Shown here in pieces: positions 19,879 through 30,339 of a stretch of 64,000 bases of DNA. The stretch's first letter is position 1; every line of letters starts with the position of its first letter. The stretch spans positions 186,001 through 250,000 of the forward strand of contig NZ_SSXX01000001.1 in NCBI RefSeq assembly GCF_009469615.1, given 5' to 3'. The translations under genes and the position numbers were made by a program. The stretch is from Dechloromonas sp. H13 (GTDB taxonomy: Bacteria > Pseudomonadota > Gammaproteobacteria > Burkholderiales > Rhodocyclaceae). The notes under the pieces were generated by a model. It saw nothing but the letters and a program-made list of their open reading frames with translations. It had not been told where the DNA came from and made no database searches.

Positions 19879-20883
19879 TTACAGGGAGTTCGGATCGAAG
19901 CCGGTTTCCTTGTAGACGCTCTGGATGATCTCCTTGCCGATGCGCGACTCCATCTTCTGATGCACCGGGACCAGCGCCTTCTTGAAGGCCATGCGCTCTT
20001 CCTTGGTCGGCACTGCGACGGCGGTCTTGCCGCTCTTCTTCACGGCATCGAGGTCCTTGTCGTTCTGCTCCTTGGCGATCTTGTTGGCATAGACGGTGGA
20101 TTCCTTCATCGCCGTTTCCAGCTGGCCGCGCACGTCGGCCGGCAGGCCGTCCCAGAACTTCTTGTTGACGATGACGGCATAGCCCAGATACCCGTGGTCG
20201 GTCAGCGTCAGGTGCTTCTGCACTTCATGCATCTTCTGGGTGTAGAAGTTGGAAATCGGGTTCTCGGTGCCGTCGACCACACCCGTCTGCAGTGCCTGGT
20301 AGACCTCGGAGAAGGCCATCACCTGCGGCAGCGCGCCGAGGGTGCGCATCTGCTCCTCGAGCACCTTGGACGACTGGATGCGCATCTTCTTGCCCTTGAG
20401 ATCGGCCGGCGCCTTGATCGGCGAATTCAGCGAGAAGGACTTGAAGCCGTTGTCCCAGAAGGCGAGGCCGCGGATACCCTTGGGCTGCAGCTTGGCCAGC
20501 AGCTGTTCGCCGACCGGGCCCTGGGTGACCTTGTGCAGGTCGTTGTAGTCGTCGAAGATGTACGGCAGGTCGAAGACCTCGAATTCCTTGACGCCGAGCG
20601 GGCCGAACTTGGCCAGCGACGGGGCGAGCATCTGGACGGCGCCGAGCTGCAGCGCCTCCATCTCCTCCTTGTCCTTGTACAGCGTCGAGTTGGCATAGAC
20701 CTCGACCTTGACCTTGCCCTTGGTCAGCTCTTCCGCCTTCTTGGCGAAATACTCGGCGGCCAGGCCCTTCGGCGTTTCCTTGGCGACGACGTGGCTGAAC
20801 TTGATGACGATCGGCTGCTGGGCATACACCGCGAACGACAGGGCGCCGGCGAACAGGCCGACCAGAAGTTTCGAGATTTTCAT
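19879..20883 (-). CDS. dctP: DctP, TRAP transporter dicarboxylate-binding protein
   Basis: DctP is the periplasmic binding protein that delivers succinate, fumarate or malate to DctQM. The 334-residue product has a signal peptide (MKISKLLVGLFAGALSFAVYA|QQ) and the DctP-family fold, with the ligand-contact arginine region KGKKMRIQSS and the segment ALQTGVVDGTENPISNFYTQK. I chose ATG 20883 because the signal peptide begins there with GGAG just upstream. A palindrome matching one in front of dctA lies about 80 bases before the ATG. Confidence 0.95.
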   Translation of the reverse strand: MKISKLLVGLFAGALSFAVYAQQPIVIKFSHVVAKETPKGLAAEYFAKKAEELTKGKVKVEVYANSTLYKDKEEMEALQLGAVQMLAPSLAKFGPLGVKEFEVFDLPYIFDDYNDLHKVTQGPVGEQLLAKLQPKGIRGLAFWDNGFKSFSLNSPIKAPADLKGKKMRIQSSKVLEEQMRTLGALPQVMAFSEVYQALQTGVVDGTENPISNFYTQKMHEVQKHLTLTDHGYLGYAVIVNKKFWDGLPADVRGQLETAMKESTVYANKIAKEQNDKDLDAVKKSGKTAVAVPTKEERMAFKKALVPVHQKMESRIGKEIIQSVYKETGFDPNSL

Positions 20884-20936
20884 TTTTCTCCTCCAGAGAG
20901 TGTGGTCGTGGAACTGCGAACTGCTAGTGAACAAAA

Positions 20937-20942
20937 TTATTA
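20937..20942 (-). promoter_or_regulatory. Candidate -10 box of dctP
   Basis: Minus-strand TAATAA(T). If this is the -10 element, the start point falls near 20928 and the palindrome at 20964-20981 is centred near -42, the classic place for an activator that touches RNA polymerase. No good -35 box is present, as expected for an activator-dependent promoter. Confidence 0.4.
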
Positions 20943-20963
20943 CGAAAGCGGTACGCGTTGCGT

Positions 20964-20981
20964 ATTGTGGTCATCCACAGT
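20964..20981. promoter_or_regulatory. Candidate DctR operator upstream of dctP
   Basis: ATTGTGG-TCAT-CCACAGT, an inverted repeat with one mismatch, preceded by CGT. The same CGTATTGTGGT...TCCACA string occurs in the dctA-dctS gap, which makes a shared regulator likely; the linked DctS-DctR pair is the obvious candidate. Confidence 0.6.
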
Positions 20982-21022
20982 TCAGGGCAGCGAAACCGCC
21001 GGTGTGTGGCGGTTCCGTTCAA

Positions 21023-22372
21023 TCAGTGATGCTCGACAACCGGACGGGGGCTGTGCGGAATCGGCGGCTCGGCGGCATCGTCGAGGACCAGTTCCGGACG
21101 ATCGGCCTCGTCGTCCGTCTCGTCGTTCAGCACCGCGGTCAGGCGCTCGGAATCAAGCGCCTTGCACCACTTGGCGACGACCAGCGTGGCGACGCTGTTG
21201 CCGATGAAGTTGGTCAGCGCGCGTGCCTCGGACATGAAGCGGTCGATGCCGAGAATCAGCGCGAGGCCGGCCACCGGCACGGAGCCGACCGCCGACAGCG
21301 TTGCGGCGAGGACGATGAAGCCGCTGCCGGTGACGCCGGCGGCGCCCTTGGAGGTAAGCAGGAGGATGACCAGCAGCGTGATCTGCTGCGATAGATCCAT
21401 CGGCGTATTGGTCGCCTGGGCGATGAAGACGGCGGCCATGGTCAGGTAGATTGCGGTGCCGTCCAGATTGAAGGAATAACCGGTCGGCACGACCAGGCCG
21501 ACGACCGATTTCTGGGCACCGGCATTCTCCATTTTGGCCATCAGGCGCGGCAGCGCCGACTCGGAAGAGGAAGTGCCGAGCACCAGGAACAGCTCTTCCT
21601 TGATGTACTTGATCAGCTTGACGATCGAGAAACCGTGCAGCCTGGCAATCGTTCCCAGTACCCCGAAGATGAAGATGATGCAGGTCACGTAGAAGGCGGC
21701 CATCAGGTTGGCCAGTTGGGCGAGGCTGCCGACGCCGTGCTTGCCGATGGTGTAGGCCATGGCGCCGAAAGCGCCGATCGGAGCGACTTTCATGATGACG
21801 CCGACGATGCCGAACAGCACGTGCGACAGCTTTTCGATCAGTTCGAATACCGGCTTGCCGCGCTCGCCGAAGGCGTTCATCGCATAGCCGAAGAGGACCG
21901 AGAAGAACAGCACCTGCAGCATGTCGCCCTTGGCGAAGGCGTCGACAACGCTGGTCGGGATGATGTTCAGCAGGAAGTCGACGGTCGACTGCATCTGCCC
22001 CGGCGCCGCGTATTTGGCAATGGACTTGGTATCGAGCGTCGCCGGATCGACATTCATGCCGGCGCCCGGCTGCCAGACATTGACGACGATCAGGCCGATG
22101 ATCAGGGCGATGGTGCTGACGATCTCGAAGTAGAGAACCGCCAGGCCGCCGGTCTTGCCGACCTTCTTCATGTCCTCCATGCCGGCGATGCCGACGACGA
22201 TGGTGCAGAAGATGATCGGGGCGATGATCATCTTGATCAGCTTGATGAAGCCGTCACCCAGCGGCTTCATCGCCGCCCCGGTTTCCGGGTAGAAATGGCC
22301 AAGTATCACGCCGATGACGATGGCGACGATGACCTGGAAGTACAGACTCTTGAACAGCGCTCTCTTGGCCAC
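21023..22372 (-). CDS. dctA: DctA, C4-dicarboxylate/proton symporter
   Basis: DctA is the secondary carrier for succinate, fumarate and malate. The 449-residue product begins with GTG ([22 protein letters not shown]), preceded by GGAGGG, and shows DAACS-family hallmarks: the serine-rich hairpin [17 protein letters not shown] and [23 protein letters not shown]. It is about 20 residues longer than E. coli DctA because of an acidic, His-ended tail ([17 protein letters not shown]). It lies between the TRAP operon and the divergent dctSR genes, so the locus encodes two routes for the same substrates. Confidence 0.95.
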   Translation of the reverse strand: MAKRALFKSLYFQVIVAIVIGVILGHFYPETGAAMKPLGDGFIKLIKMIIAPIIFCTIVVGIAGMEDMKKVGKTGGLAVLYFEIVSTIALIIGLIVVNVWQPGAGMNVDPATLDTKSIAKYAAPGQMQSTVDFLLNIIPTSVVDAFAKGDMLQVLFFSVLFGYAMNAFGERGKPVFELIEKLSHVLFGIVGVIMKVAPIGAFGAMAYTIGKHGVGSLAQLANLMAAFYVTCIIFIFGVLGTIARLHGFSIVKLIKYIKEELFLVLGTSSSESALPRLMAKMENAGAQKSVVGLVVPTGYSFNLDGTAIYLTMAAVFIAQATNTPMDLSQQITLLVILLLTSKGAAGVTGSGFIVLAATLSAVGSVPVAGLALILGIDRFMSEARALTNFIGNSVATLVVAKWCKALDSERLTAVLNDETDDEADRPELVLDDAAEPPIPHSPRPVVEHH

Positions 22373-22444
22373 GAAAATCCCTCCGTAAATGCCAGTTCTT
22401 GGAAAATTCTGGCCGCAGTATCGTGATCCGGGGCGTCGCGCGCC

Positions 22445-22477
22445 ATTGTGGACATCCGTATTGTGGTTTTCCACAAT
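22445..22477. promoter_or_regulatory. Candidate DctR operators between dctA and dctS
   Basis: A perfect palindrome ATTGTGG-TTTT-CCACAAT at 22460-22477, with a second ATTGTGG half-site at 22445-22451 that is followed by a decayed right arm. The two left arms are 15 bases apart. On the minus strand a GATACT -10-like box lies at 22417-22422, which puts the weaker site near -43 and the perfect one near -58 of a dctA promoter. Confidence 0.6.
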
Positions 22478-22516
22478 GGACGGGCCGGCAGCCGGGCGCT
22501 GGTTTAACATCCACCC

Positions 22517-24496
22517 ATGCGATCGCTTCCTCCGCCCGTCAGCACCCGCCGCCTGCGCTGGTTCCTCGCCCTGCCCAAGCTCGGCGTGGTGCTGTTGCTG
22601 GCCGCCGTCGTCGCGCTGCTCTGGCTGCTGCACCAGAACGAGATCGAGGAAGAACGCACCAGCCTGATCAAGGACGTGCTGTGGCTGGAGCAGAACCTGC
22701 GCTTCCATCTCGCCAACAATGAAGAGCAGTTCCAGCAACTGGCCCAGGACCTCGGGAGTCAGCAGGACAGGAAGCAGCTGTTCCGCGTGCGCGCCGGCCA
22801 CATGCTGAAGAACAATCCCGATATCGTGCAGATCGTCTGGTACGACCCGCGACGCCGCGTGCTCGACGCCCTGCCGGCCGCCTCGCCGGTCGACAGCGAG
22901 TTGGAGGCCTTCGGGCCGCCGGCGACGCAGAAGGCCTTCGAGCTGGCCGGCCGCCTGAACAAGCGGGTCTATAGCGAACCCTTCTTCCTGAGCGGCAACG
23001 CCGCCCATTTCGCGCTCGCCGTGCCGGTCTTCGCCGAACGCCAGCTGGCCGGCATGCTGGTCGTCACCTATTCGATCGACGGGCTGCTCGGCAACCTCGT
23101 TCCCTGGTGGTTCGCCGAGAAATACCGGGTGGTGGTGGTCGACGACAACGACGTGCAGTTCGCCGCCAAATCGAACATCGAGGGCATTCCCAGCCTTTCC
23201 TACGAGCTGCCCTTCGAGCCGCCCGGCTACGGCCTGAATTTCCGCGTCACCTCCTACCAGACGCCCGGCAACCCGCTGCAGCGCCTGCTGGCTGGCGCCA
23301 TCCTGGTACTGGCGGCCGGCGTTTTCTGGAGCATGTGGATCGTCCGCGACCTGATGCGCAAGCGCGCCAAGGCGGAGGAGGCGCTGCGCGCCGAACACGC
23401 GCTGCGCTCCGCGATGGAGGATTCGCTGACGGTCGGCATGCGCGCCCGCGACCTGACCGGCAAGATCATCTACGTCAACCCGGCGTTCTGCCGAATGACC
23501 GGTTTCAGCAGCGCGGAACTGGTCGACCGCAGCCCGCCGATGCCCTACTGGGTGCCCGAGCAACTGGACGAGACGATGGCGCTGCACCGCGCCGTGCTGG
23601 CTGGCGAGGCGCCGCCGGACGGCTTCGAGATCACGTTCCGGCGCAAGGACGGCGAGCATTTCCAGGCCCTGATCTACGAAGCGCCGCTGATCGACGGCAA
23701 CGGCCGGCACACCGGCTGGATGGCTTCGGTGCTCGACGTCACGGAACGGCGGCGCGCCGAGGAACTGGCCCGCCAGCAGCAGGAACAGCTGCAATTCACC
23801 TCGCGCCTGGTGACCATGGGCGAAATGGCGTCGACCCTCGCGCACGAGTTGAACCAGCCGCTGGCGGCGATCGCCAGCTACAACGCGGGCTGCCTCAACC
23901 TGCTGGCGAACGAGAACTTCGATCCCGGCGACATCCGCCAGGCCCTCGAAAAGCTCGGCGTCCAGGCCCAACGCGCCGGGCGCATCATCCGCCGCGTGCA
24001 TGATTTCGTCAGGAAGAGCGAGCCCAAGCGCGCGCCCTGCAACCTGGGCGAGATCATCGAGGATTGCATCGGCTTCGTCGAGGCGGAGGCGCGCAAGCGC
24101 CACGTGCATCTCGAAACGTCGCTGCCTGCCCTGCCGCCGGTGCTGGCCGACCGCCTGATGCTCGAGCAGGTGCTGCTCAATCTGATCCGCAATGGCATGG
24201 AAGCGATGAGCGGAACCCCCGAGAACCGGCGCGTGCTGCGCGTTTCCGCAACACCGGGGGCCGGCGAAGTGATCGTCGGCATCGCCGACAACGGCGGCGG
24301 CATCGCCCCGGAAATCCGCGACAAGCTGTTCACCGCCTTCTTCACGACCAAGCCGGAAGGCATGGGCGTCGGGCTGTCGATCTGCCGTTCGATCATCGAA
24401 TTCCACCGCGGCCGCCTGTGGGCGGAAGACAACGTGCAGTCGCCGACCGGTAGCGGTACGATATTCCACTTCACCCTGCCGCTGGAATCCGCATGA
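22517..24496 (+). CDS. dctS: DctS-type dicarboxylate sensor histidine kinase
   Basis: Membrane sensor kinase of the C4-dicarboxylate response. The 659-residue product has a first membrane span (about residues 18-40), a periplasmic sensing region, a second span (about 257-277), a PAS domain (about 300-415, [21 protein letters not shown]), a HisKA helix with phospho-acceptor H443 in [13 protein letters not shown], and an HATPase domain with [16 protein letters not shown] and [12 protein letters not shown]. The four-base overlap with dctR shows a kinase-regulator pair. The gene is divergent from dctA. It could equally be called dctB; the PAS domain and FixJ-like partner fit the DctS type better. 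Confidence 0.92.
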   Translation: MRSLPPPVSTRRLRWFLALPKLGVVLLLAAVVALLWLLHQNEIEEERTSLIKDVLWLEQNLRFHLANNEEQFQQLAQDLGSQQDRKQLFRVRAGHMLKNNPDIVQIVWYDPRRRVLDALPAASPVDSELEAFGPPATQKAFELAGRLNKRVYSEPFFLSGNAAHFALAVPVFAERQLAGMLVVTYSIDGLLGNLVPWWFAEKYRVVVVDDNDVQFAAKSNIEGIPSLSYELPFEPPGYGLNFRVTSYQTPGNPLQRLLAGAILVLAAGVFWSMWIVRDLMRKRAKAEEALRAEHALRSAMEDSLTVGMRARDLTGKIIYVNPAFCRMTGFSSAELVDRSPPMPYWVPEQLDETMALHRAVLAGEAPPDGFEITFRRKDGEHFQALIYEAPLIDGNGRHTGWMASVLDVTERRRAEELARQQQEQLQFTSRLVTMGEMASTLAHELNQPLAAIASYNAGCLNLLANENFDPGDIRQALEKLGVQAQRAGRIIRRVHDFVRKSEPKRAPCNLGEIIEDCIGFVEAEARKRHVHLETSLPALPPVLADRLMLEQVLLNLIRNGMEAMSGTPENRRVLRVSATPGAGEVIVGIADNGGGIAPEIRDKLFTAFFTTKPEGMGVGLSICRSIIEFHRGRLWAEDNVQSPTGSGTIFHFTLPLESA

Positions 24497-25095
24497 GCCT
24501 TCCGCAAGCCCACCTGGTCGACGACGACGAAGCCATTCGCGATGCGCTGGCCTGGCTGCTGAAGTCGCGCGGTCTGGCGTGCCAGACCTACAACAGCGCC
24601 GAAACCTTCCTCGCCGCGTGGACGCCGAAACTGGCCGGCTGCCTCATTCTCGACATGCGCATGGCCGGCATGAGCGGGCTCGACTGCTTCGACGCGCTGC
24701 GCGAACGCCACTCGACGCTGCCGGTCATTTTTCTGACCGGCCATGGCGACGTGCCGCTCGCCGTGGCGACGCTGAAAAAGGGCGCCTTCGATTTCTTTGA
24801 AAAGCCCTTCAACGACAACGACCTGGTCACCCGCGTCCAGGAGGCGATGGCGCTCGATGCCAGCCAGCGCGCCGCCAGCGCCACCGTCGACTCGGTCAAC
24901 ACGCGGCTGGCGACCCTGACCACCCGCGAACGGCAGATCATGGAACTGGTCCTGCTGGGCAAGTTCAACAAGGTCTTCGCCGACGAACTGAACATCAGCA
25001 TGCGCACCGTCGAGGTGCATCGCGCCAACCTGTTCGACAAAATGAAGGTGAAAACCGCTGTCGAGCTGGCCAATTTGCTCAAACCCCAGCGCTGA
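24493..25095 (+). CDS. dctR: DctR, FixJ/NarL-type response regulator
   Basis: Cognate regulator of DctS. The 200-residue product has a receiver domain with phospho-acceptor D54 ([13 protein letters not shown]), TGHGD and KPF motifs, and a C-terminal LuxR-type helix-turn-helix ([26 protein letters not shown]...[14 protein letters not shown]). This FixJ-like layout acts with ordinary sigma-70 promoters, unlike the NtrC-like DctD of rhizobia. Expected targets are dctPQM and dctA, both of which carry a matching palindrome. Confidence 0.93.
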   Translation: MSLPQAHLVDDDEAIRDALAWLLKSRGLACQTYNSAETFLAAWTPKLAGCLILDMRMAGMSGLDCFDALRERHSTLPVIFLTGHGDVPLAVATLKKGAFDFFEKPFNDNDLVTRVQEAMALDASQRAASATVDSVNTRLATLTTRERQIMELVLLGKFNKVFADELNISMRTVEVHRANLFDKMKVKTAVELANLLKPQR

Positions 25096-25201
25096 CCCTT
25101 CCCTTGCCTGCGCTTTTTCGCTAGCATTTCCCGGCATCCCGCGAAAGCCATTTCCGGCGCATAATTCTTTTCGGGCATTTTCCCATTCCACGAGGCAATT
25201 C

Positions 25202-25528
25202 ATGAGCGAGCACATCCATTACGTCACCGATGACACCTTCGAAGCCGAAGTGCTGCAGTCGCAGCAGCCGGTTCTGGTGGATTACTGGGCCGAATGGTGC
25301 GGTCCCTGCAAGATGATCGCTCCGATCCTCGACGAAATCGCCAAGGACTACACCGGGAAGCTGAAGGTGGCCAAGGTCAATATCGACGACAACCAGGCGA
25401 CCCCGGCCAAGTTCGGCATCCGCGGCATCCCGACCCTGATGATCTTCAAGAACGGCAACGTCGAGGCGACCAAGGTCGGCGCGCTGTCCAAGTCGCAACT
25501 TGCCGCCTTTATTGACAGCAACCTGTAA
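25202..25528 (+). CDS. trxA: Thioredoxin 1
   Basis: TrxA is the general cytoplasmic dithiol reductant. The 108-residue product has the active site WCGPCK with C33 and C36, the cis-proline loop [10 protein letters not shown] and the usual length. trxA directly upstream of rho is the common arrangement in beta- and gammaproteobacteria. Confidence 0.97.
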   Translation: MSEHIHYVTDDTFEAEVLQSQQPVLVDYWAEWCGPCKMIAPILDEIAKDYTGKLKVAKVNIDDNQATPAKFGIRGIPTLMIFKNGNVEATKVGALSKSQLAAFIDSNL

Positions 25529-25546
25529 TCTCCGTACCCTCCCGGC

Positions 25547-25571
25547 CTGAAGGTGCGTTCTGCGCCTTCAG
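25547..25571. other. Hairpin between trxA and rho
   Basis: Stem CTGAAGGTGC / GCGCCTTCAG (one G-T pair) with a 5-base loop, 18 bases after the trxA stop. It lacks a T-run. It could end or protect the trxA mRNA, or be part of the long rho leader, where autoregulation by Rho is known in other bacteria. Confidence 0.45.
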
Positions 25572-25686
25572 GCAGACGCGATAAACGGCAACCGCCGGCG
25601 TCGATCTCCCCCACCCCAGAAGCACTCCGCACCTCCTCGGCCTCCGGCATTCGTCCGGCCCGTGCCGGTGCCACACATTCGCACAC

Positions 25687-26946
<1,260 letters not shown>

Positions 26947-26974
26947 TTGCCCGGCTTCCTGCCGGAAGAGGGAA

Positions 26975-27000
26975 GGGTCGGGAAACCGGCCCTTTTTTTT
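26975..27000 (+). terminator. Rho-independent terminator after rho
   Basis: Stem GGGTCGG / CCGGCCC with a GAAA tetraloop, followed by eight T residues (26993-27000). Confidence 0.85.
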
Positions 27001-27048
27001 GGTTTTCCGCGCTGCCTGATTCTGGCGGGTTTTTGATGCGTCGGGTTC

Positions 27049-27652
27049 CGCGCCTGACGGGCGTGCTTTTTTTTGATGCGCTGCTTTCCGCCTGCCGGCG
27101 GGCGTACTTTCTTTTGCTTCGCCAAAAGAAAGTAGCCAAAGAAAAGGCGACCCCAGGTTACGCGGTCGGCTACGCCAACTCCCCTGCGCTACTCGACGGG
27201 CCGGGCGGCTGCGGAACTCGGGGCTGCGCCCCTCAGACAGTCCTCGCCGACTGCCCCGGCCCGTCTGCGTTGCTCGGCGCGCCACATGGGGACCCGGAAA
27301 GGCATCGCGGCACAGCCAGCAAGGCGAAAAAACGGTTTGCTGCGGTCGACCATCCCAAAGGGCCAAAAATGCGGCACACCAATTGTGTACCGGTGGTTTT
27401 CCGGCCCCCTTGGGAGGCGCCAAGCAACACAGGGTTGTTGGGGGCCTACGGCTGGCGTTGTCCGAGCCGCAGGCGAGTTCAGCCAGCCGCCCAACAACCC
27501 GAGTAGCGCAGGGTACCCGGCAACGCCGGGCGCCGACCCAGGGTCGCCTTCTTCTTTGCTTACTTTCTTCTTGGCGACGCAAGAAGAAAGTAAGACGCCG
27601 GTCAACGGCGGAATACAGCGCATCAGAAAAAGCGACCCACCCGTCAGGCGCG
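27049..27652. repeat. Non-coding inverted-repeat element, copy A
   Basis: This element fills most of the 860-base gap between rho and rpmE. Its outer ends are inverted copies: CGCGCCTGACGG at 27049 and CCGTCAGGCGCG at 27641-27652, with imperfect inverted similarity extending about 65 bases inward (GATGCGCTG, TTCCGCC and TACTTTC all recur in order). Two strong hairpins lie inside: arms ACTTTCTTTTG (27106-27116 / 27123-27133) and CTTACTTTCTTCTTG (27559-27573 / 27580-27594). Shared internal blocks with copy B include CTACTCGACGGGCCGGGCGG and GAGTAGCGCAGGGTAC. Open frames crossing it are low-complexity Arg/Pro-rich strings and I do not accept them as genes. The central motif TGCGGTCGAC is at 27341-27350. 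Confidence 0.8.
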
Positions 27653-27807
27653 AAAATCAAGCATCCCAGAAGCCCTCCTCCCAAAAAACCAACGCCAAAT
27701 CAACCACAAACCCCCTTCACCCCATTGCATCCCCGCAGTGAATCAACGATAATTCCACGCTTCCCAGATCGGCCACATCCGCCGGTCGCTCGTTTAAAGG
27801 ACAAAAG

Positions 27808-28032
27808 ATGAAAGCCGAAATCCACCCGAACTACAAAGAAATCGCAGTGACCTGCTCCTGCGGCAATACCTTCACGACCCGTTCGACCATGAGCAAGCAG
27901 GCCTTCCACGTTGAAGTCTGCTCCCTCTGCCACCCGTTCTACACCGGCAAGCAGAAGATCGTCGATACCGCCGGTCGCGTCGAGAAGTTCAACCAGAAGT
28001 TCGGCGCCATGCGCGGCAAGGCTGCTGCCTGA
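27808..28032 (+). CDS. rpmE: Ribosomal protein L31, zinc-binding form
   Basis: L31 bridges the two ribosomal subunits. The 74-residue product has the zinc ligands C16, C18, C38 and C41 (TCSCGN and CSLCHPF), so it is the zinc-containing (C+) form rather than the zinc-free YkgM form. Good Shine-Dalgarno AAAGGAC upstream. A terminator follows. Confidence 0.97.
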   Translation: MKAEIHPNYKEIAVTCSCGNTFTTRSTMSKQAFHVEVCSLCHPFYTGKQKIVDTAGRVEKFNQKFGAMRGKAAA

Positions 28033-28051
28033 TCCGTTTGACGCACGACAG

Positions 28052-28078
28052 AAAGGGCAGCCGGCGGGCTGCCTTTTT
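28052..28078 (+). terminator. Rho-independent terminator after rpmE
   Basis: Stem GGCAGCC / GGCTGCC around a GGCG loop, followed by TTTTT. Confidence 0.85.
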
Positions 28079-28101
28079 CGTTTATAGGCTATCCTCGCCC
28101 C

Positions 28102-29724
28102 ATGTCTGAGTTCAGCGCCCTGCTCCGTCGCGGCATCCGCCTGCCCCCGGCCGGCTGGGCACTCGCCGGCATGCTGGCCTTCTACGTGCTGGCCGGCCTT
28201 TTCGGCCGCGACCCGTGGAAGGGCGAAGACGCCATCCACATCGGTGCCGCCTGGCACATGCTGCACTACGGCGACTGGCTGTCGCCCGACATCGCCGGCC
28301 GGCCGTTCCACGAACCGCCTCTCTATTACTGGACTGCCGCGCTGACCGGCAAGGTCTTCGGCTGGCTGCTGCCGCTGCACGAGGCGATGCGCCTGGCCAG
28401 CGGCGTCTGGGTGACGCTGGCGCTGATGGGTCTCTATTACGCCGGCCGCGAACTCTACGGACAGGAAAGCGCCGCCGCCAGCCCGCTGCTGCTCGCCGGC
28501 TGCGCCGGCCTGCTGTTCCATGCCCACGACGCGCAGCCGATGCTGATCGCCCTCGCCGCCTACGGCGGCGGGCTCGGCGCCCTCGCCGCGCTCGCCCGCC
28601 GTCCCTACCTGGCCGGCAGCTTCTACGGTCTCGCCGTCGCCGCCTGCCTGCTCGGCACCGGCATCGCCCCGACCCTGCCGCTGCTGGCCATCGTCCCGCT
28701 CGCCTGGTGGCTGGCCGCTGACCGCCGGCAGGCGCTGCTCGGCCTGGCGATCGGCGGCGGCGTCGCCGCGCTGGCGATCCTGCCCTGGCCGCTGCTGCTG
28801 CTCGCCTACGAGCCGGCGCGCTTCCACGGCTGGCTGAATACCGAACTGGTGCCGCTGCGCACGCCGTTCTCGTTCACCGGCGCCGGCCGCTTCCTCTCCC
28901 TGCTGCCGTGGTTCGCCTTCCCGGCCCTGCCGCTGGCCGGCTGGACCTTATGGACGCGGCGCCAGGCATTGCGCGCGATGCCACAACTGCTGCCGCTGGT
29001 CTTCCTGCTGCTCACCCTGCTCATGCTGGCGCTCGCCTATCGCCCACGCGAGATACCGGCCCTGTTGATGCTGCCGCCGCTGGCCCTGCTCGCCACGCCC
29101 GGGGCGCTGACCTTGCGCCGCGGCGCCGCCAGCGCCTTCGACTGGTTCGCGATGACGACCTTCAGCTTCTTCGTCGCCCTGACCTGGGTCGCGTGGTCGG
29201 CGATGGCGCTCGGCTGGCCGGAGCGGCTGGCGACCCGGGCGGTCGTCCTGCGTCCCGGCTTCGTTGGTCATTTCGAGATCGTCGCCTTCATCATCGGCCT
29301 GCTGACGACCGCATGGTGGATCTGGCTGATCGCCACCACGCCGCGCACCCCCTACCGCAGCCTGACGCACTGGACGCTCGGCTTCACCACCCTGTGGCTG
29401 CTGGCGACGACGCTGATCCTGCCCTGGTTCGATTACGGCAAGAGCTACCGGCCGCTGGCCCAGGCGATCGCCGCGGCGCTACCGGAAAACCACGGCTGTC
29501 TGGCCGAACGCGGCCTCAACGACACCCAGCGCGCCTCGCTCGCCTACTTCGTCGGGATCGAGCCGGCTGCCGCCGACTCGAGCGCCGGCCGGCAATGCGA
29601 CTGGCTGCTGGTCACCGGCGACAGCCGTTCCGAACTGGCCGCCCCCGGCGGCAAGTGGACCCGCGTCTGGGAAGGCAACAGCCCGGGCGGGCGCAAGGAG
29701 AAATTCCGCCTCTACCGGCGTTGA
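28102..29724 (+). CDS. Membrane glycosyltransferase of the GT-C/ArnT-like type
   Basis: A 540-residue multispanning protein (about 11-13 membrane segments). The first periplasmic loop has the GT-C signature pattern: DPWKGEDAIHIGAAWHMLHYGDW followed by FHEPPLYYWTAAL, close to the ArnT/PMT form with an acidic residue, GDW and a PPL-YW motif. Such enzymes move a sugar from a polyprenyl-phosphate donor to lipid A, protein or another lipid in the periplasm. The soluble C-terminal part is short. No dedicated donor-synthesis genes lie nearby, so the acceptor cannot be named. The stop codon lies inside a GTTGACCGCA variant of the dispersed motif (29720-29729). Confidence 0.75.
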   Translation: MSEFSALLRRGIRLPPAGWALAGMLAFYVLAGLFGRDPWKGEDAIHIGAAWHMLHYGDWLSPDIAGRPFHEPPLYYWTAALTGKVFGWLLPLHEAMRLASGVWVTLALMGLYYAGRELYGQESAAASPLLLAGCAGLLFHAHDAQPMLIALAAYGGGLGALAALARRPYLAGSFYGLAVAACLLGTGIAPTLPLLAIVPLAWWLAADRRQALLGLAIGGGVAALAILPWPLLLLAYEPARFHGWLNTELVPLRTPFSFTGAGRFLSLLPWFAFPALPLAGWTLWTRRQALRAMPQLLPLVFLLLTLLMLALAYRPREIPALLMLPPLALLATPGALTLRRGAASAFDWFAMTTFSFFVALTWVAWSAMALGWPERLATRAVVLRPGFVGHFEIVAFIIGLLTTAWWIWLIATTPRTPYRSLTHWTLGFTTLWLLATTLILPWFDYGKSYRPLAQAIAAALPENHGCLAERGLNDTQRASLAYFVGIEPAAADSSAGRQCDWLLVTGDSRSELAAPGGKWTRVWEGNSPGGRKEKFRLYRR

Positions 29725-29736
29725 CCGCAACCGCCC

Positions 29737-30282
29737 TCAGCCCTTGAGGAAGTGCTCGCGGTAGTACTTGAGTTCGTCGATCGATTCGTAGATGTCGGCC
29801 AGCGCCGTGTGCCGCCCTTTCTTCTTGAAACCCTTGTAGATTTCCGGCTGCCAGCGCCGGCACAACTCCTTCAGGGTGCTGACGTCGAGGTTACGGTAAT
29901 GGAAGAAGGTTTCCAGCGTCGGCATGTAGCGCGCCATGAAGCGGCGATCCTGGCCGATCGAATTGCCGCACATCGGCGAATGGCCCTTCGCCGAATACTT
30001 CCCGAGAAATTCCAGGGCCGCCCGTTCGACCGCCGCCTCGTCCAGCGCCGATGCCTTCACCTTGTCGATCAGGCCCGAGCGGCCGTGCGTTTTCTGGTTC
30101 CACTCGTCCATCGCCGCCAGCGTCGCATCGCTCTGATGGACGACCCAGGCCGGCGATTCGGCGACCAGTTCCAGCTCCGAATTGGTCACCACCATCGCCA
30201 TTTCGATGATCCGGTCGCCATCCGGATCGAGACCGGTCATTTCCATGTCCAGCCAGACGAGGTTGTTTGCGTTGCCTGTCAT
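29737..30282 (-). CDS. orn: Oligoribonuclease
   Basis: Orn is the DEDDh 3'-5' exonuclease that degrades two-base RNAs, including pGpG from cyclic-di-GMP turnover. The 181-residue product begins [23 protein letters not shown] with catalytic D12 and E14, and carries [21 protein letters not shown] at the C-terminus with the active-site His and Asp. I prefer ATG 30282 to one four codons upstream because the family starts here. It is divergent from the M48 protease gene. Confidence 0.95.
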   Translation of the reverse strand: MTGNANNLVWLDMEMTGLDPDGDRIIEMAMVVTNSELELVAESPAWVVHQSDATLAAMDEWNQKTHGRSGLIDKVKASALDEAAVERAALEFLGKYSAKGHSPMCGNSIGQDRRFMARYMPTLETFFHYRNLDVSTLKELCRRWQPEIYKGFKKKGRHTALADIYESIDELKYYREHFLKG

Positions 30283-30339
30283 ATAATGGTCCAAACCCCT
30301 TGAAAAGCATCATTTTCTCATAGCTTCGCAACGCATTTC

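Noticed and set aside
22517..24469. Very long minus-strand open frame opposite dctS, continuous with dctA
   Set aside because: It is the antisense of a clear PAS/HisKA/HATPase protein; GC-rich codon bias keeps the opposite strand open. dctA itself starts at GTG 22372 with its own ribosome site.
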